Notes: generated by a model from the letters alone, not told the origin. 64,000 nt of DNA from Pseudomonas pharyngis (GCF_021602345.1 NZ_BQID01000001.1:62001-126000), one strand, 5' to 3'; positions 1 through 10,336 are shown, numbered from the stretch's first letter. Numbers and translations: made by a program.

Positions 1-1549
1 GGCCGAAGTGGCCATCGTCGGTGCCGGCATCGCCGGTCTGGTGGCGGCTTATGAGCTGATGAAACTCGGCTTGAAACCCGTCGTGTATGAGGCCTCGAAG
101 CTTGGCGGTCGTCTGCGTTCGCAAGCGTTCAACGGTACCGACGGCATCGTCGCCGAGCTCGGCGGCATGCGCTTCCCGGTGTCCTCCACCGCGTTCTATC
201 ACTACGTCGACAAACTCGGCCTCGAGACCAAGCCCTTCCCCAACCCGCTGACGCCGGCCTCCGGCAGCACCGTGATCGACCTGGAAGGCAAAACCCATTA
301 CGCACAGAGCCTGAAGGATCTTCCTGCGCTGTTCCAGGAAGTGGCTGACGCTTGGGCCGATGCTCTGGAGGCCGGCTCACAGTTCGCCGATATCCAGCAG
401 GCGATCCGCGACCGTGATGTGCCACGCCTCAAGGAACTGTGGAACACCCTCGTACCGCTGTGGGACGACCGCACGTTCTACGATTTCGTTGCCACATCGA
501 AAGCCTTCGCCAAACTGTCGTTCCATCACCGTGAAGTGTTCGGTCAGGTCGGTTTCGGTACCGGCGGCTGGGACTCGGACTTCCCCAACTCGATGCTGGA
601 AATCTTCCGTGTGGTGATGACCAACTGCGACGATCACCAGCATCTGGTGGTCGGCGGTGTGGAACAAGTGCCGCAAGGCATCTGGCGTCATGCGCCGGAA
701 CGCTGCGTACACTGGCCGCAAGGCACCAGCCTGAAATCGCTGCACCACGGCGCCCCGCGCTCCGGGGTGAAGAAAATCGCCCACGCGCCTGACGGACGCT
801 TCGCAGTCACCGACAACAACGGCGACACCCGCGAATACGCGGCCGTACTGACCACCTGCCAGAGCTGGCTGCTGACCACCCAGATCGAATGCGATGAAAG
901 CCTGTTCTCGCAAAAGATGTGGATGGCACTGGACCGCACGCGCTACATGCAATCGTCGAAGACCTTCGTGATGGTCGACCGCCCGTTCTGGAAGGACAAG
1001 GACCCGGAAACCGGCCGCGACCTGATGAGCATGACCCTCACTGATCGCCTGACCCGTGGCACTTACCTGTTCGACAACGGCGACGACAAGCCGGGCGTGA
1101 TCTGCCTGTCGTACTCGTGGATGAGCGATGCGCTCAAGATGCTCCCGCACCCGGTGGAAAAACGCGTGAAACTGGCGCTGGATGCGCTGAAGAAGATCTA
1201 CCCGAAGGTCGACATCGCCGCGCGGATCATCGGCGATCCGATCACCGTGTCCTGGGAAGCCGACCCGCACTTCCTCGGCGCGTTCAAGGGCGCCCTGCCC
1301 GGTCACTATCGCTACAACCAGCGCATGTACGCGCACTTCATGCAGGACGACATGCCGCCGGAGCAGCGCGGGATTTTCATCGCCGGTGACGACGTGTCGT
1401 GGACGCCGGCCTGGGTTGAAGGCGCGGTGCAAACGTCGCTCAACGCGGTGTGGGGAATCATGAAGCACTTCGGCGGGTCCACACATAAAGAGAACCCCGG
1501 CCCGGGCGATGTGTTCAAAGACATCGGCCCGATCGCCCTGCCCGAGTAA
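1..1549 (+). CDS. davB: Lysine 2-monooxygenase DavB (5' end outside window)
   Basis: FAD-dependent amine oxidase that oxidatively decarboxylates L-lysine to 5-aminovaleramide, the first step of the delta-aminovalerate route of lysine catabolism. The reading frame is open at the left edge. The GAGIAG dinucleotide-binding motif is almost at the visible N terminus, and a second FAD-contact segment (GIFIAGDDVSWTPAW) is near the C terminus. About 515 codons are visible; from memory the P. putida protein has about 560 residues, so roughly the first 45-50 are missing. The sequence agrees closely with P. putida DavB as I remember it, which favours lysine over tryptophan as substrate. davA follows after 12 bases, so the two are probably cotranscribed. 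The GTG at position 8 is an internal valine codon, not the start. Confidence 0.9.
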   Translation, partial: AEVAIVGAGIAGLVAAYELMKLGLKPVVYEASKLGGRLRSQAFNGTDGIVAELGGMRFPVSSTAFYHYVDKLGLETKPFPNPLTPASGSTVIDLEGKTHYAQSLKDLPALFQEVADAWADALEAGSQFADIQQAIRDRDVPRLKELWNTLVPLWDDRTFYDFVATSKAFAKLSFHHREVFGQVGFGTGGWDSDFPNSMLEIFRVVMTNCDDHQHLVVGGVEQVPQGIWRHAPERCVHWPQGTSLKSLHHGAPRSGVKKIAHAPDGRFAVTDNNGDTREYAAVLTTCQSWLLTTQIECDESLFSQKMWMALDRTRYMQSSKTFVMVDRPFWKDKDPETGRDLMSMTLTDRLTRGTYLFDNGDDKPGVICLSYSWMSDALKMLPHPVEKRVKLALDALKKIYPKVDIAARIIGDPITVSWEADPHFLGAFKGALPGHYRYNQRMYAHFMQDDMPPEQRGIFIAGDDVSWTPAWVEGAVQTSLNAVWGIMKHFGGSTHKENPGPGDVFKDIGPIALPE

Positions 1550-1561
1550 GAGGAATCCCCG

Positions 1562-2356
1562 ATGCGTGTAGCCCTTTACCAATGTCCACCGCTGCCACTG
1601 GAACCCGCCGCCAACCTTCAGCGCCTGCATCAACTGGCGATGGAGGCCAAAGGCGCCGATCTGCTGGTGGTGCCGGAGATGTTCTTGACCGGCTACAACA
1701 TCGGCAAGGAGGCAGTCGCGACATTGGCCGAGGTCTACAACGGTGAGTGGGCGCAGCAAGTCGGACGGATCGCCAAGGCTGCCGGCCTGGCGATTCTTTA
1801 CGGTTACCCTGAGCGCACCGCCGAAGGACAGATCTACAACGCCGTGCAGTTGATCGACTCAAACGGCGAGCGCCTGTGCAATTACCGCAAGACGCATCTG
1901 TTCGGCGATCTGGATCGTTCGATGTTCAGCGCCGGCGATGGCGAGTTTCCCATCGTCGAGCTCAACGGCTGGAAGCTCGGGTTCCTGATCTGCTACGACC
2001 TGGAGTTCCCGGAAAACGCCCGGCGCCTGGCCCTTGAAGGTGCCGAACTGATTCTGGTGCCGACAGCGAACATGATTCCTTTCGATTTCATTGCCGACGT
2101 CTCCGTGCGCTCCCGGGCTTTCGAAAACCAGTGCTACGTGGCGTACGCCAACTACTGCGGCCACGAGGGCGACATCCATTACTGCGGGCAAAGCAGCATC
2201 GCCGCGCCGGATGGCAGCCGCATTGCTCAGGCCGGACTGGACGAAGCCTTGATCGTCGGCGAGCTGGATCGCCAGTTGATGGTCGACTCGCGCAGCGCCA
2301 ACCGTTACTTCAACGACCGCCGTCCCGAACTTTACGACGCGCTCAACAAGCGCTAA
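1562..2356 (+). CDS. davA: 5-aminopentanamidase (delta-aminovaleramidase) DavA
   Basis: Nitrilase-superfamily amidase of 264 residues that hydrolyses 5-aminovaleramide to 5-aminovalerate and ammonia, the step after DavB. The family's Glu-Lys-Cys triad is visible as E39 (VVPEMF), K110 (YRKTHLFG) and C144 (LICYDLEFPE). There is no signal peptide, so the protein is cytoplasmic. It starts 12 bases after davB, with an AGAGGAAT ribosome-binding site before the ATG. The substrate assignment rests mainly on adjacency to davB. By fold alone it could be another C-N hydrolase. Confidence 0.88.
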   Translation: MRVALYQCPPLPLEPAANLQRLHQLAMEAKGADLLVVPEMFLTGYNIGKEAVATLAEVYNGEWAQQVGRIAKAAGLAILYGYPERTAEGQIYNAVQLIDSNGERLCNYRKTHLFGDLDRSMFSAGDGEFPIVELNGWKLGFLICYDLEFPENARRLALEGAELILVPTANMIPFDFIADVSVRSRAFENQCYVAYANYCGHEGDIHYCGQSSIAAPDGSRIAQAGLDEALIVGELDRQLMVDSRSANRYFNDRRPELYDALNKR

Positions 2357-2394
2357 TCCGCTAGCATTGGCACTTCACTGTTCTGGAAGTGCCC

Positions 2395-4821
2395 ATGCCT
2401 GCGCCGACTCACCCCCGCCCCCACACCGAAACCCTGGCCAACGGCTTGCGCGTGACCCTGCGTCACGTGCCCGGCCTGAAACGCAGCGCCGCTGCGTTGC
2501 GAGTGGCGGCCGGCAGTCATGACGTGCCGTTGGCATGGCCGGGGCTGGCGCATTTCCTTGAGCATCTGCTGTTTCTCGGCACCGAGCGATTTCCTGCACA
2601 GCAAGGGCTGATGGCCTACGTGCAAGGTCACGGCGGCCAGGTGAATGCCAGCACCCGCGAGCGCACCACCGATTTCTTCTTTGAATTGCCGCCAGCGTCG
2701 TTCAGCGCCGGGCTGGAGCGTCTGTCAGACATGCTCGCCCATCCGCGTATGAATCCGGACGATCAGTTGCGGGAGCGGGAAGTGTTGCAGGCGGAGTTTG
2801 TCGCGTGGACGCAGGATGCTGCGGCTCAGCAGAAAGAAGCGCTGTTCGAAGGGTTGTCAGCGGAACATCCGTTGCGCGGTTTCCACGCCGGAAACCGCGA
2901 CAGCCTGCCGGTGGAGCAAGCGGACTTTCAACAGGCATTGAAAGACTTCCACCAGCAGTTCTACCGCACCGGGCAGATGACCCTGAGCCTGGTCGGGCCG
3001 CAGAGTGTTGAAGAGCTGCGCACGCTGGCCGAACAGTTTGCCGCCACGCTGACGCCTGGGGATAAAACTGCACAGGCAGCCCCCGTACGCTTGATGGGTA
3101 ACGCGCAGGAAAGTTATCAACAGGCCGGCGAGCATCGCGGCAATCTGCTGTTTGCGTTGGAGGAGTTACCGGAGTCGTCGGCCGAAGCGCTGGCGTTTCT
3201 CTGCCACTGGTTGAACAGCGCCAAACCCGGTGGCTTGCTCGCCCATTTGCAGCAGCAGGGTCTGGCGGAAGGTTTGCAGGCCTGTGTCCTGTATCAGTTT
3301 GCCGAGCAAGCTTTGCTGCACCTTCAATTCACGACGCCATCCGGTCAACTCGACGCCATCCGCGCACAGTTTCTCGACTGGTTGAGCTTCTTCGCAGCCC
3401 AGCAGGACTGGCCAACTTTGCGGGAGGAATATTCGGCACAGTTTCAGCGTCAGCAGCAGGTCAGCGGCGCGCTGCAACGGGCGCGACTCGACAGCGAACA
3501 ACTCGAGAGTGGCCTGTCCGACGCGGCCGTTACGGCGCTCAAAGTAATTCTCGGCAAAATCGGCACTGTGGATAACTTCAGCAGTCACTGGCATCTGCCC
3601 GCTGCCAACCCGCTTCTGCGCACAGCCGAGCCGCTGGCCAACGCCGGTCTGATCCGCGGCCAGACCAGCGCCCACCGAGGCCTGCGCACATTCGCTCAGG
3701 ATCGCTCGCGCAGCCGCCGCGAACGCTCGCCGATGCAATTCAGCCAGGCGCTGCCGGATAACGGCGACGAAGGCGCGGTGTATGTGCGCTGGCAGACGGA
3801 AGCGGCGGCCACGGCCGAGCTGCAAGCGAAACTGCAACGCAGCCTGCGGGAGGTGTCTGACGACGCGCGTCAGGCCGGGGTGGAGTTGTCCTTCAGCACT
3901 ACGGGTAATCAGTGGCTGCTGAAATTGACCGGCCTGCAGGACACGCTGCCCGTATTGCTGGAACATGCGCTGAAATATCTGACGCAGGTCGATGCCGACT
4001 CGCCAAGCGGTGAGCCGCCAGTGCCGTCGATGCTGATCCGTCAATTGCTCAAGGCATGGCCCGAGCGTTGCCTGCCCGTGGTTGCGCCATCCGATGATGC
4101 CAAGCAGCTGTGGACAACTTCCCGTTGGGATGGTCTGGCGCTGGGTCTCGATGCCCACACCCAATCGGCCATGGGACTGGCCCTGAGCCGTATTCCCGGT
4201 AAGCCATCCAATGAATTACCAACCCTGTCGGCATTCCACGCACAACTTCGCTGGGATCAGTTCGACACCGCCTCCAGCGAACACGCATTACTGCTGTTCT
4301 GCCCGACCGCCAGACCGGACATTCCCAGCGAAGCCGCGTGGCGCTTCCTTGCGCACCTGTGCCACACGCCGTTCTATCAGCGGCTACGAGGTGAATTGCA
4401 ACTGGGATACGCGGTGTTCAGTGCTTTCAGACAGGTACACGGTCAAGGTGGATGGCAGTTCGGCGTGCAATCGCCGACCGCCACTCCCGCGCAACTGCTC
4501 GATCACGTTCAACAGTTCATCGAAGGCATCCCCGCGCTGGTCGAAAACATTGATGATGCCTTCCTCGTCGAGCAGCGCCAGATCCTCGCCGCACACCTGG
4601 ATGCCGGCATCCTGTCCGGCAAGGAGGCTGCCGAACTTCTGTGGCAGGCAAAACTCGCCGGCCACTCGTCGGATTACCTGATTCAACTGAGCAATGCCAT
4701 AAGTCAGCTTGACCGCGAGGCATTGCTGGCCGCCGCACACGGTTTAATCCGCGCCGAAGGCGGCTGGCACGTCCTGGCCAACAGCCCTTCGCCGGGCGCA
4801 CCGTGGCAAGCGGCAAATTGA
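2395..4821 (+). CDS. pqqF: PqqF, M16 zinc metallopeptidase for PQQ biosynthesis
   Basis: M16 (pitrilysin/insulysin-like) peptidase of 808 residues. In pseudomonads it helps cut the modified PqqA peptide to release the cross-linked Glu-Tyr during pyrroloquinoline quinone synthesis. The inverted zinc motif HFLEH is at residues 53-57, and a glutamate near residue 134 (LQAEFVAW) fits the third zinc ligand. The ATG at 2395 is chosen because GGAA lies six bases upstream; an in-frame GTG at 2389 is the alternative. The C-terminal half is degenerate, as is usual for the second M16 domain. The gene precedes pqqA by 159 bases and reads the same way. Confidence 0.9.
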   Translation: MPAPTHPRPHTETLANGLRVTLRHVPGLKRSAAALRVAAGSHDVPLAWPGLAHFLEHLLFLGTERFPAQQGLMAYVQGHGGQVNASTRERTTDFFFELPPASFSAGLERLSDMLAHPRMNPDDQLREREVLQAEFVAWTQDAAAQQKEALFEGLSAEHPLRGFHAGNRDSLPVEQADFQQALKDFHQQFYRTGQMTLSLVGPQSVEELRTLAEQFAATLTPGDKTAQAAPVRLMGNAQESYQQAGEHRGNLLFALEELPESSAEALAFLCHWLNSAKPGGLLAHLQQQGLAEGLQACVLYQFAEQALLHLQFTTPSGQLDAIRAQFLDWLSFFAAQQDWPTLREEYSAQFQRQQQVSGALQRARLDSEQLESGLSDAAVTALKVILGKIGTVDNFSSHWHLPAANPLLRTAEPLANAGLIRGQTSAHRGLRTFAQDRSRSRRERSPMQFSQALPDNGDEGAVYVRWQTEAAATAELQAKLQRSLREVSDDARQAGVELSFSTTGNQWLLKLTGLQDTLPVLLEHALKYLTQVDADSPSGEPPVPSMLIRQLLKAWPERCLPVVAPSDDAKQLWTTSRWDGLALGLDAHTQSAMGLALSRIPGKPSNELPTLSAFHAQLRWDQFDTASSEHALLLFCPTARPDIPSEAAWRFLAHLCHTPFYQRLRGELQLGYAVFSAFRQVHGQGGWQFGVQSPTATPAQLLDHVQQFIEGIPALVENIDDAFLVEQRQILAAHLDAGILSGKEAAELLWQAKLAGHSSDYLIQLSNAISQLDREALLAAAHGLIRAEGGWHVLANSPSPGAPWQAAN

Positions 4822-4940
4822 TCATTACCGGGGCTGCAAGGAGCTTTCTCAAAGATTCACGGGCAAACCCCCTGAAATTTTGAGTAACATAGCCACCTAA
4901 CTATTTGGAACATCCTTGCGCTGCCGTGGACTATACCTAT

Positions 4941-4954
4941 GGATAGCGCTATCC
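4941..4954. promoter_or_regulatory. Palindrome upstream of pqqA
   Basis: GGATAGCGCTATCC is a perfect 14-bp palindrome 26 bases before the pqqA start codon, in the 159-bp gap after pqqF. It could be an operator or a small hairpin in the leader. No regulator is assigned, and I could not pick a convincing -35/-10 pair nearby. Confidence 0.35.
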
Positions 4955-4980
4955 CACCCACCTGAAAAAGGAGTCACCCG

Positions 4981-5055
4981 ATGGCCTGGACCAAACCTGC
5001 TTACACCGACCTGCGCATCGGCTTCGAAGTCACCATGTACTTCGCCAGCCGCTGA
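4981..5055 (+). CDS. pqqA: PqqA, PQQ precursor peptide
   Basis: A 24-residue ribosomal peptide that supplies both carbon skeletons of PQQ. The invariant glutamate and tyrosine joined by PqqE are E16 and Y20 in the core GFEVTMY. AAAAGGAGT precedes the ATG by seven bases, a strong ribosome-binding site that fits the high PqqA expression expected. It is followed by a hairpin with a T-run before pqqB, so much transcription may end after pqqA. Length and core motif make the call secure. Confidence 0.97.
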   Translation: MAWTKPAYTDLRIGFEVTMYFASR

Positions 5056-5085
5056 GTCCTGCCTCAAGCAGAACATTGCAGTGCA

Positions 5086-5115
5086 ACGCCTCGGCTCGCC
5101 GGGGCGTTTTATTTT
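5086..5115 (+). terminator. Hairpin/attenuator between pqqA and pqqB
   Basis: ACGCCTCGGC (5086-5095) pairs with GCCGGGGCGT (5098-5107) over a two-base centre, with one G-U pair, followed by TTTTATTTT. This is a rho-independent terminator shape inside the operon. Partial readthrough would give more pqqA than pqqBCDE message. That role is inferred. Confidence 0.7.
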
Positions 5116-5139
5116 CAGCGTTGAAATGATGGAGCGTTC

Positions 5140-6051
5140 ATGTTCGTCCAGATTCTGGGTTCGGCCGCCGGTGGCGGTTTTCCGCAGTGGAACTGCAACT
5201 GCGTCAACTGCGCAGGCTTTCGCGACGGCAGCCTGAATGCCAAGGCCCGCACCCAATCGTCCATCGCCATTTCCGATGACGGCGTGAACTGGGTGCTGTG
5301 CAACGCCTCGCCGGACATCCGCGCGCAGCTTCAGAGCTTCGCCCCGATGCAGCCGGGCCGTGCCCTGCGTGATACCGGCATCAGCGCGATCATTCTGATG
5401 GACAGCCAGATCGACCACACCACCGGCCTGCTCAGCCTGCGCGAAGGCTGCCCGCATCAGGTCTGGTGCACGGACATGGTCCACGAAGACCTGAGCACCG
5501 GTTTCCCGCTGTTTACCATGCTCAAGCACTGGAACGGTGGGCTGGACTGGAACCGCATCGAACTCGACCAGAGCTTCACCGTCGCCGCGTGCCCGAACCT
5601 GCGCTTCACCCCGCTGCCTCTGCGCAGCGCCGCACCGCCTTACTCGCCGCACCGCTTCGACCCGCACCCGGGCGACAACATCGGCCTGATCGTCGAAGAC
5701 CTCGGCACCGGCGGCAAACTGTTCTATGCGCCAGGCCTGGGCAAGGTCGATGCGCCGTTGCTGGAAATCATGGCCGGCAGCGACTGCGTGCTGGTGGACG
5801 GGACGATGTGGGATGACGATGAAATGCAGCGTCGTGGCGTCGGCACACGCACCGGCCGCGAAATGGGCCACCTGGCGCAGAACGGCCCCGGCGGCATGCT
5901 CGAAGTGCTGGAACAGCTTCCCGAGCAGCGCAAAGTGCTTATCCACATCAACAACACCAACCCGATTCTCGATGAGGACTCGCCGGAGCGCGCGGAGCTG
6001 GTGCGGCGCAATGTTGAAGTGGCGTATGACGGCATGAGCATCGTCCTGTAA
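5140..6051 (+). CDS. pqqB: PqqB, PQQ biosynthesis metallo-beta-lactamase-fold protein
   Basis: 303-residue member of the metallo-beta-lactamase fold. PqqB proteins are thought to hydroxylate the Glu-Tyr intermediate before the PqqC step. The N terminus ([18 protein letters not shown]) and the NCNCVNC cysteine cluster are typical of the family. The DHTTGLL segment lies where the lactamase-fold His/Asp residues are expected. The start follows GATGGAGCG. It lies 84 bases after pqqA, beyond the attenuator-like hairpin. Confidence 0.96.
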   Translation: MFVQILGSAAGGGFPQWNCNCVNCAGFRDGSLNAKARTQSSIAISDDGVNWVLCNASPDIRAQLQSFAPMQPGRALRDTGISAIILMDSQIDHTTGLLSLREGCPHQVWCTDMVHEDLSTGFPLFTMLKHWNGGLDWNRIELDQSFTVAACPNLRFTPLPLRSAAPPYSPHRFDPHPGDNIGLIVEDLGTGGKLFYAPGLGKVDAPLLEIMAGSDCVLVDGTMWDDDEMQRRGVGTRTGREMGHLAQNGPGGMLEVLEQLPEQRKVLIHINNTNPILDEDSPERAELVRRNVEVAYDGMSIVL

Positions 6052-6072
6052 CGAATGGCCCGGAGAACCGCA

Positions 6073-6825
6073 ATGACCGACACCCCGCTGTCCCCCGCCG
6101 AATTCGAAGCGGCCCTGCGCGCCAAGGGCGCCTATTACCACATTCATCACCCGTATCACGTGGCGATGTATGAAGGCCGGGCCACCCGCGAGCAGATTCA
6201 GGGCTGGGTCGCCAACCGTTTCTACTATCAGGTGAACATTCCCCTGAAAGACGCGGCGATCCTCGCCAATTGCCCGGATCGCGAGATCCGCCGCGAATGG
6301 ATTCAGCGCCTGCTCGACCACGACGGCGCGCCCGGTGAGGACGGCGGCATCGAAGCCTGGCTGCGTCTGGGCCAGGCCGTCGGTCTCGATCCGGATCAAT
6401 TGCGTTCCCAGGAACTGGTGCTGCCCGGCGTGCGTTTCGCCGTCGATGCCTACGTCAACTTCGCCCGCCGCGCCAGTTGGCAGGAAGCTGCCAGCAGCTC
6501 TTTGACCGAACTGTTCGCGCCGCAGATCCACCAGTCGCGTCTCGACAGCTGGCCGCAGCATTACCCGTGGATCGACCCGGCCGGCTACGAATATTTCCGC
6601 ACCCGTCTCGGTCAGGCCCGCCGCGATGTCGAGCATGGTCTGGCGATTACGCTGGAGCACTACAGGACCCGCGAAGGTCAGGAGCGCATGCTGGAAATTC
6701 TCCAGTTCAAACTGGACATTCTTTGGAGCATGCTCGATGCCATGAGCATGGCTTACGAACTGAACCGCCCGCCGTATCACAGCGTCACCGATCAACGGGT
6801 CTGGCATAAAGGAATCGCCTTATGA
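6073..6825 (+). CDS. pqqC: PqqC, pyrroloquinoline-quinone synthase
   Basis: Cofactor-less oxidase of 250 residues that carries out the final ring closure and eight-electron oxidation giving PQQ. The sequence from [19 protein letters not shown] through [10 protein letters not shown] is characteristic. The start is placed at ATG 6073, not the in-frame ATG at 6055, because CGGAG lies eight bases upstream and the resulting length is the usual one. The stop overlaps the pqqD start (ATGA), so translation is coupled. Confidence 0.97.
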   Translation: MTDTPLSPAEFEAALRAKGAYYHIHHPYHVAMYEGRATREQIQGWVANRFYYQVNIPLKDAAILANCPDREIRREWIQRLLDHDGAPGEDGGIEAWLRLGQAVGLDPDQLRSQELVLPGVRFAVDAYVNFARRASWQEAASSSLTELFAPQIHQSRLDSWPQHYPWIDPAGYEYFRTRLGQARRDVEHGLAITLEHYRTREGQERMLEILQFKLDILWSMLDAMSMAYELNRPPYHSVTDQRVWHKGIAL

Positions 6826-7097
6826 GTTTCGACCGCAGCAAGACCCCGACCTGGCGTCCCGGCTACCGTTTCCAGTACGAACCGGCCCAGAAAGGCCACG
6901 TGCTGCTGTACCCGGAAGGCATGATCAAGCTCAATGAAAGTGCCGCGCTGATCGGCGGCCTGATCGACGGTGAGCGGGACGTCGCGGCAATCATTGCCGA
7001 ACTCGACAGACAGTTTCCCGGCGTGCCCGAGCTCGGTGACGACATCGAGCAATTCATGGAGGTTGCCCGTGCGCAACACTGGATCGAACTTGCCTGA
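6822..7097 (+). CDS. pqqD: PqqD, PqqA peptide chaperone
   Basis: 91-residue RiPP-recognition-element protein that binds PqqA and presents it to the radical-SAM enzyme PqqE. The length is normal for the family, and the N-terminal [10 protein letters not shown] and [14 protein letters not shown] segments match it. The start overlaps the pqqC stop. The 3' end overlaps pqqE, whose GTG start is at 7069, so C, D and E form a translationally coupled set. Confidence 0.96.
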   Translation: MSFDRSKTPTWRPGYRFQYEPAQKGHVLLYPEGMIKLNESAALIGGLIDGERDVAAIIAELDRQFPGVPELGDDIEQFMEVARAQHWIELA

Positions 7098-8241
7098 GTC
7101 ATCGGTGCAAGTCCCGGCCAAACCGGAAATCGGCCTGCCGCTGTGGCTGCTCGCCGAGCTGACTTACCGCTGCCCGCTGCAATGCCCGTACTGCTCCAAT
7201 CCGCTGGATTTCGCCGAGCAGGGCAAAGAACTGAGCACCGAGCAGTGGATCAAGGTGTTCCGCGAAGCGCGGGAGATGGGCGCAGCGCAATTGGGCTTCT
7301 CAGGTGGCGAACCGCTGGTACGCCAGGACCTTGCCGAGCTGATCCACGAAGCGCGCCAGTTGGGTTTCTACACCAACCTGATCACCTCCGGCATTGGCCT
7401 GACCGAACAGAAGATCAGCGACTTCAAGAAGGCCGGCCTCGACCACATCCAGATCAGTTTCCAGGCCAGCGACGAGCAAGTGAATAACCTGCTCGCCGGC
7501 TCGAAAAAGGCCTTCGCGCAGAAACTGGAAATGGCTCGCGCCGTAAAGGCCCACGGCTATCCGATGGTGCTGAACTTCGTCACCCATCGGCACAACATCG
7601 ACAAGATCGACCGCATCATCGAGCTGTGCATCGCGCTGGAGGCCGACTTCGTAGAACTCGCCACCTGCCAGTTTTACGGCTGGGCGCAGCTCAATCGTGT
7701 CGGCCTGTTGCCGACCAAGGAACAACTGGTTCGCGCCGAACGCATCACCAACGAATACCGCGCCAAGCTGGAAGCCGAAGGGCATCCGTGCAAGCTGATT
7801 TTCGTCACCCCGGACTATTACGAAGAACGCCCGAAAGCCTGCATGAATGGCTGGGGCAGCCTGTTTCTGACAGTCACCCCGGACGGCACCGCCCTGCCCT
7901 GTCATGGCGCCCGACAGCTGCCGGTACAATTTCCCAATGTGCGCGACCACAGCATGCAGCACATCTGGTACGACTCGTTCGGCTTCAACCGCTTTCGCGG
8001 CTATGACTGGATGCCCGAGCCGTGCCGCTCCTGTGACGAAAAGGAACAGGACTTCGGCGGCTGCCGCTGCCAGGCATTCATGCTCACCGGCGATGCGAGC
8101 AATGCCGATCCGGTGTGCAGCAAGTCCGAACATCACGGCGTGATTCTCAAGGCCCGCGAAGAAGCCGAGCACGCCACCCAGACCATCGAACAATTGGCCT
8201 TTCGCAATGAACGAAACTCGCGCCTCATCGCCAAAGGCTGA
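7069..8241 (+). CDS. pqqE: PqqE, radical SAM PqqA cross-linking enzyme
   Basis: 390-residue radical-SAM/SPASM protein that forms the C-C bond between E16 and Y20 of PqqA. The CX3CX2C motif for the SAM cluster is C35, C39 and C42 ([10 protein letters not shown]). The C-terminal SPASM region has the expected cysteines around [13 protein letters not shown] and GGCRCQAF. The start is taken as GTG 7069, inside pqqD, because GGAGG stands eight bases before it. Longer in-frame starts would run through pqqD. The last 35 bases overlap the next gene. Confidence 0.94.
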   Translation: MRNTGSNLPESSVQVPAKPEIGLPLWLLAELTYRCPLQCPYCSNPLDFAEQGKELSTEQWIKVFREAREMGAAQLGFSGGEPLVRQDLAELIHEARQLGFYTNLITSGIGLTEQKISDFKKAGLDHIQISFQASDEQVNNLLAGSKKAFAQKLEMARAVKAHGYPMVLNFVTHRHNIDKIDRIIELCIALEADFVELATCQFYGWAQLNRVGLLPTKEQLVRAERITNEYRAKLEAEGHPCKLIFVTPDYYEERPKACMNGWGSLFLTVTPDGTALPCHGARQLPVQFPNVRDHSMQHIWYDSFGFNRFRGYDWMPEPCRSCDEKEQDFGGCRCQAFMLTGDASNADPVCSKSEHHGVILKAREEAEHATQTIEQLAFRNERNSRLIAKG

Positions 8242-10015
8242 GCCTTTCAGCGCCACCGCCGCGGTTGCCGCCGGCGTGGACTTCGCCGAATTGCAGCTCG
8301 GCGCCCATGGTTTGTTCTGGAATGAATATCGCCCGACAGACGCCGCGTGCCGGATCTGGCATTGGTGCGATGGCGTGGCGAAATGTCTGACGCCCGCGGG
8401 TTTCAGCGTGCGCAGCCGGGTGTACGAATATGGCGGTGGGGCGTTTTGTCTGACGCCTGACGGGGTGGTTTTCGTCAACGAGGCGGATCAGCAGTTGTAT
8501 CGCCAGACGCTGGATGGCCAGCCCGTGGCATTGATGTCTGGCGAGTGTCGTTATGGCGATCTGAACTACGCCGACGGGCAGGTGCTGGCCGTTGAAGAGA
8601 ACGGTGATCGCCATCGTCTGGTGGCTATCGATCTGGCGAATGGCGACCGCCAAATGCTGGTTGAAGGCGCGGATTTTTACGCGTCGCCGATCATCAGTCC
8701 GGACGGTCAGCGCCTGGCGTGGATCGAGTGGAGCCGTCCGCATCAGCCGTGGACATCCACACGACTGATGCTCGCCGAGCGCTCGGATAACGGGATTTCC
8801 GTCCCACGCTGTGTGGCGGGTGAAACCCTTGAAGAGTCGATCCAGCAACCGCGTTTCGATGCCAATGGCCGACTGGGCTGTCTGACCGATCGTGCTGGTT
8901 ATTGGCAACCGTGGGTCGAGTCGGCAAACGGTTTGCAACCGTTAGCCAGCGCCGAAGCCGATCACGCTCCAGCCCCATGGCAACTTGGCGGCTGCACCTG
9001 GCTGCCCACCGACGAAGGTTTTTTGGCGAGCTGGAGCGAAGGCGGTTTCGGTCGTCTGGCGCTCAACGGCGAAGACTTCACCGGTGATTACAGCCGCTTC
9101 CGTCATCTGGCTGTCGATGATCAGTTCATTTACTGCATTGCCGCCTCACCGGTCAGCCCTTCAGCGGTGATCGCCATTGATCGCGATTCGCGTGAAGTGA
9201 ACGTCCTGGCCGGCGGTGTCGCACCGCTGCCCGCCGAGCGCATCAGCCGCCCGCAAACCCTGCGCTACCCCAGCGGTTCGGGTGAAGCGCACGGTTTCTT
9301 TTACCCGGCCACGAATGGCGATGCGAAACCGCCGCTGGTGGTGTTCATCCACGGTGGCCCAACGTCGGCCTGCTACCCGATGCTCGACCCGCGCATTCAG
9401 TACTGGACACAACGCGGGTTCGCCGTCGCCGATCTCAACTACCGAGGCAGCAGCGGCTATGGCCGAGAGTATCGACAGGCCCTGCATCTGAGTTGGGGAG
9501 TGGTGGATGTAGAGGATGCTTGCGCAGTGGTGGCCTATCTGGCCGAACGCGGCATGATCGATGGCGACCGTGCGTTTGTCCGTGGCGGCAGCGCCGGCGG
9601 TTACACGACGCTGTGCGCACTGGCGTTCCATCAGGTATTCCGCGCTGGCGCCAGTCTGTACGGTGTCAGCGACCCGTTGGCCCTGGCCCGTGCTACGCAT
9701 AAGTTCGAAGGCGATTACCTGGACTGGCTGATCGGCGATCCAGAGAAGGACGCCGAACGCTACGCCGCCCGCACACCGTTGCTGCACGCAGGCAACATCC
9801 GCGTACCGGTGATTTTCTTTCAGGGTGAACTGGACGCCGTCGTCGTGCCGCAACAGACCCGCGACATGGTCGCGGCTCTGGAGCAAAACGGCATTGAGGT
9901 CGCAGCGCATTACTACGCCGACGAACGCCACGGCTTCCGCCGGGCCGCCAACCAGGCCCATGCGCTGGAGCAGGAATGGCGGTTCTACCGGCGAGTGATG
10001 GGTTTGACGGACTGA
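8207..10015 (+). CDS. S9 family prolyl oligopeptidase-like serine peptidase
   Basis: 602-residue protein with an N-terminal beta-propeller-like part and a C-terminal alpha/beta-hydrolase. The nucleophile serine is in [11 protein letters not shown], the aspartate is probably in GELDAVVVP, and the histidine is in DERHGFRR. There is no signal peptide. It overlaps the pqqE end by 35 bases, so it belongs to the pqq transcript. This position corresponds to a peptidase gene reported in extended P. fluorescens pqq clusters, as I recall under the name pqqM. A role in trimming the cross-linked PqqA peptide is plausible but inferred. It ends three bases from a convergent gene, with no clear terminator between them. 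Confidence 0.85.
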   Translation: MNETRASSPKAEPFSATAAVAAGVDFAELQLGAHGLFWNEYRPTDAACRIWHWCDGVAKCLTPAGFSVRSRVYEYGGGAFCLTPDGVVFVNEADQQLYRQTLDGQPVALMSGECRYGDLNYADGQVLAVEENGDRHRLVAIDLANGDRQMLVEGADFYASPIISPDGQRLAWIEWSRPHQPWTSTRLMLAERSDNGISVPRCVAGETLEESIQQPRFDANGRLGCLTDRAGYWQPWVESANGLQPLASAEADHAPAPWQLGGCTWLPTDEGFLASWSEGGFGRLALNGEDFTGDYSRFRHLAVDDQFIYCIAASPVSPSAVIAIDRDSREVNVLAGGVAPLPAERISRPQTLRYPSGSGEAHGFFYPATNGDAKPPLVVFIHGGPTSACYPMLDPRIQYWTQRGFAVADLNYRGSSGYGREYRQALHLSWGVVDVEDACAVVAYLAERGMIDGDRAFVRGGSAGGYTTLCALAFHQVFRAGASLYGVSDPLALARATHKFEGDYLDWLIGDPEKDAERYAARTPLLHAGNIRVPVIFFQGELDAVVVPQQTRDMVAALEQNGIEVAAHYYADERHGFRRAANQAHALEQEWRFYRRVMGLTD

Positions 10016-10018
10016 GAC

Positions 10019-10177
10019 TCAGCGCTTGGCGATGATGTACACCGCGTGCACGATCCCCGGGATGTAACCGCACAGTGTCAGCAGAATGTTCAGCCAGAAC
10101 GCGCCGCCGAACCCGACCTGCAGAAACACACCCAGTGGCGGCAACAGAATGGCGATGATGATGCGGATAAAGTCCAT
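10019..10177 (-). CDS. YqaE/Pmp3 family small membrane protein
   Basis: 52-residue protein made almost entirely of two hydrophobic helices (IIIAILLPPLGVFLQVG and FWLNILLTLCGYIPGIVHAV). This is the Pmp3/YqaE/PAM proteolipid pattern, associated with membrane potential and stress tolerance. The ATG at 10177 has AGGAG nine bases upstream and gives the usual family length. An in-frame start at 10216 would add 13 polar residues. It converges on the S9 peptidase gene. Confidence 0.85.
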   Translation of the reverse strand: MDFIRIIIAILLPPLGVFLQVGFGGAFWLNILLTLCGYIPGIVHAVYIIAKR

Positions 10178-10296
10178 GGGGCAGCTCCTGATTGGGGGTT
10201 GGCTCACCTGAGCCATACAAGCTAATCGACCTGTGCCGTCTGTCAGGGTTCAGTGCAAACCGCAATCTCGCCATCCGATTGCCATTACCCGGCCAC

Positions 10297-10336
10297 AAAA
10301 AAACGCCCCACGCCAAAAGAATCAGGCGTGGGGCGT
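10297..10336 (-). terminator. Rho-independent terminator of the aminotransferase gene
   Basis: Twelve-base arms (ACGCCCCACGCC at 10303-10314 and its complement at 10325-10336) flank a ten-base loop. Read on the minus strand the stem is followed by seven T residues. It lies about 50 bases past the stop codon of the minus-strand aminotransferase. Confidence 0.85.

Noticed and set aside
377-1759. Long minus-strand frame opposite davB
   Set aside because: Shadow of a high-GC gene. It is antisense to a well-recognised coding sequence and has no family-like residues or ribosome-binding site.
4897-6807. 636-residue minus-strand frame opposite pqqA-pqqC
   Set aside because: Antisense to secure pqq genes, and its sequence is rich in His/Arg/Val as GC-skewed shadows are.
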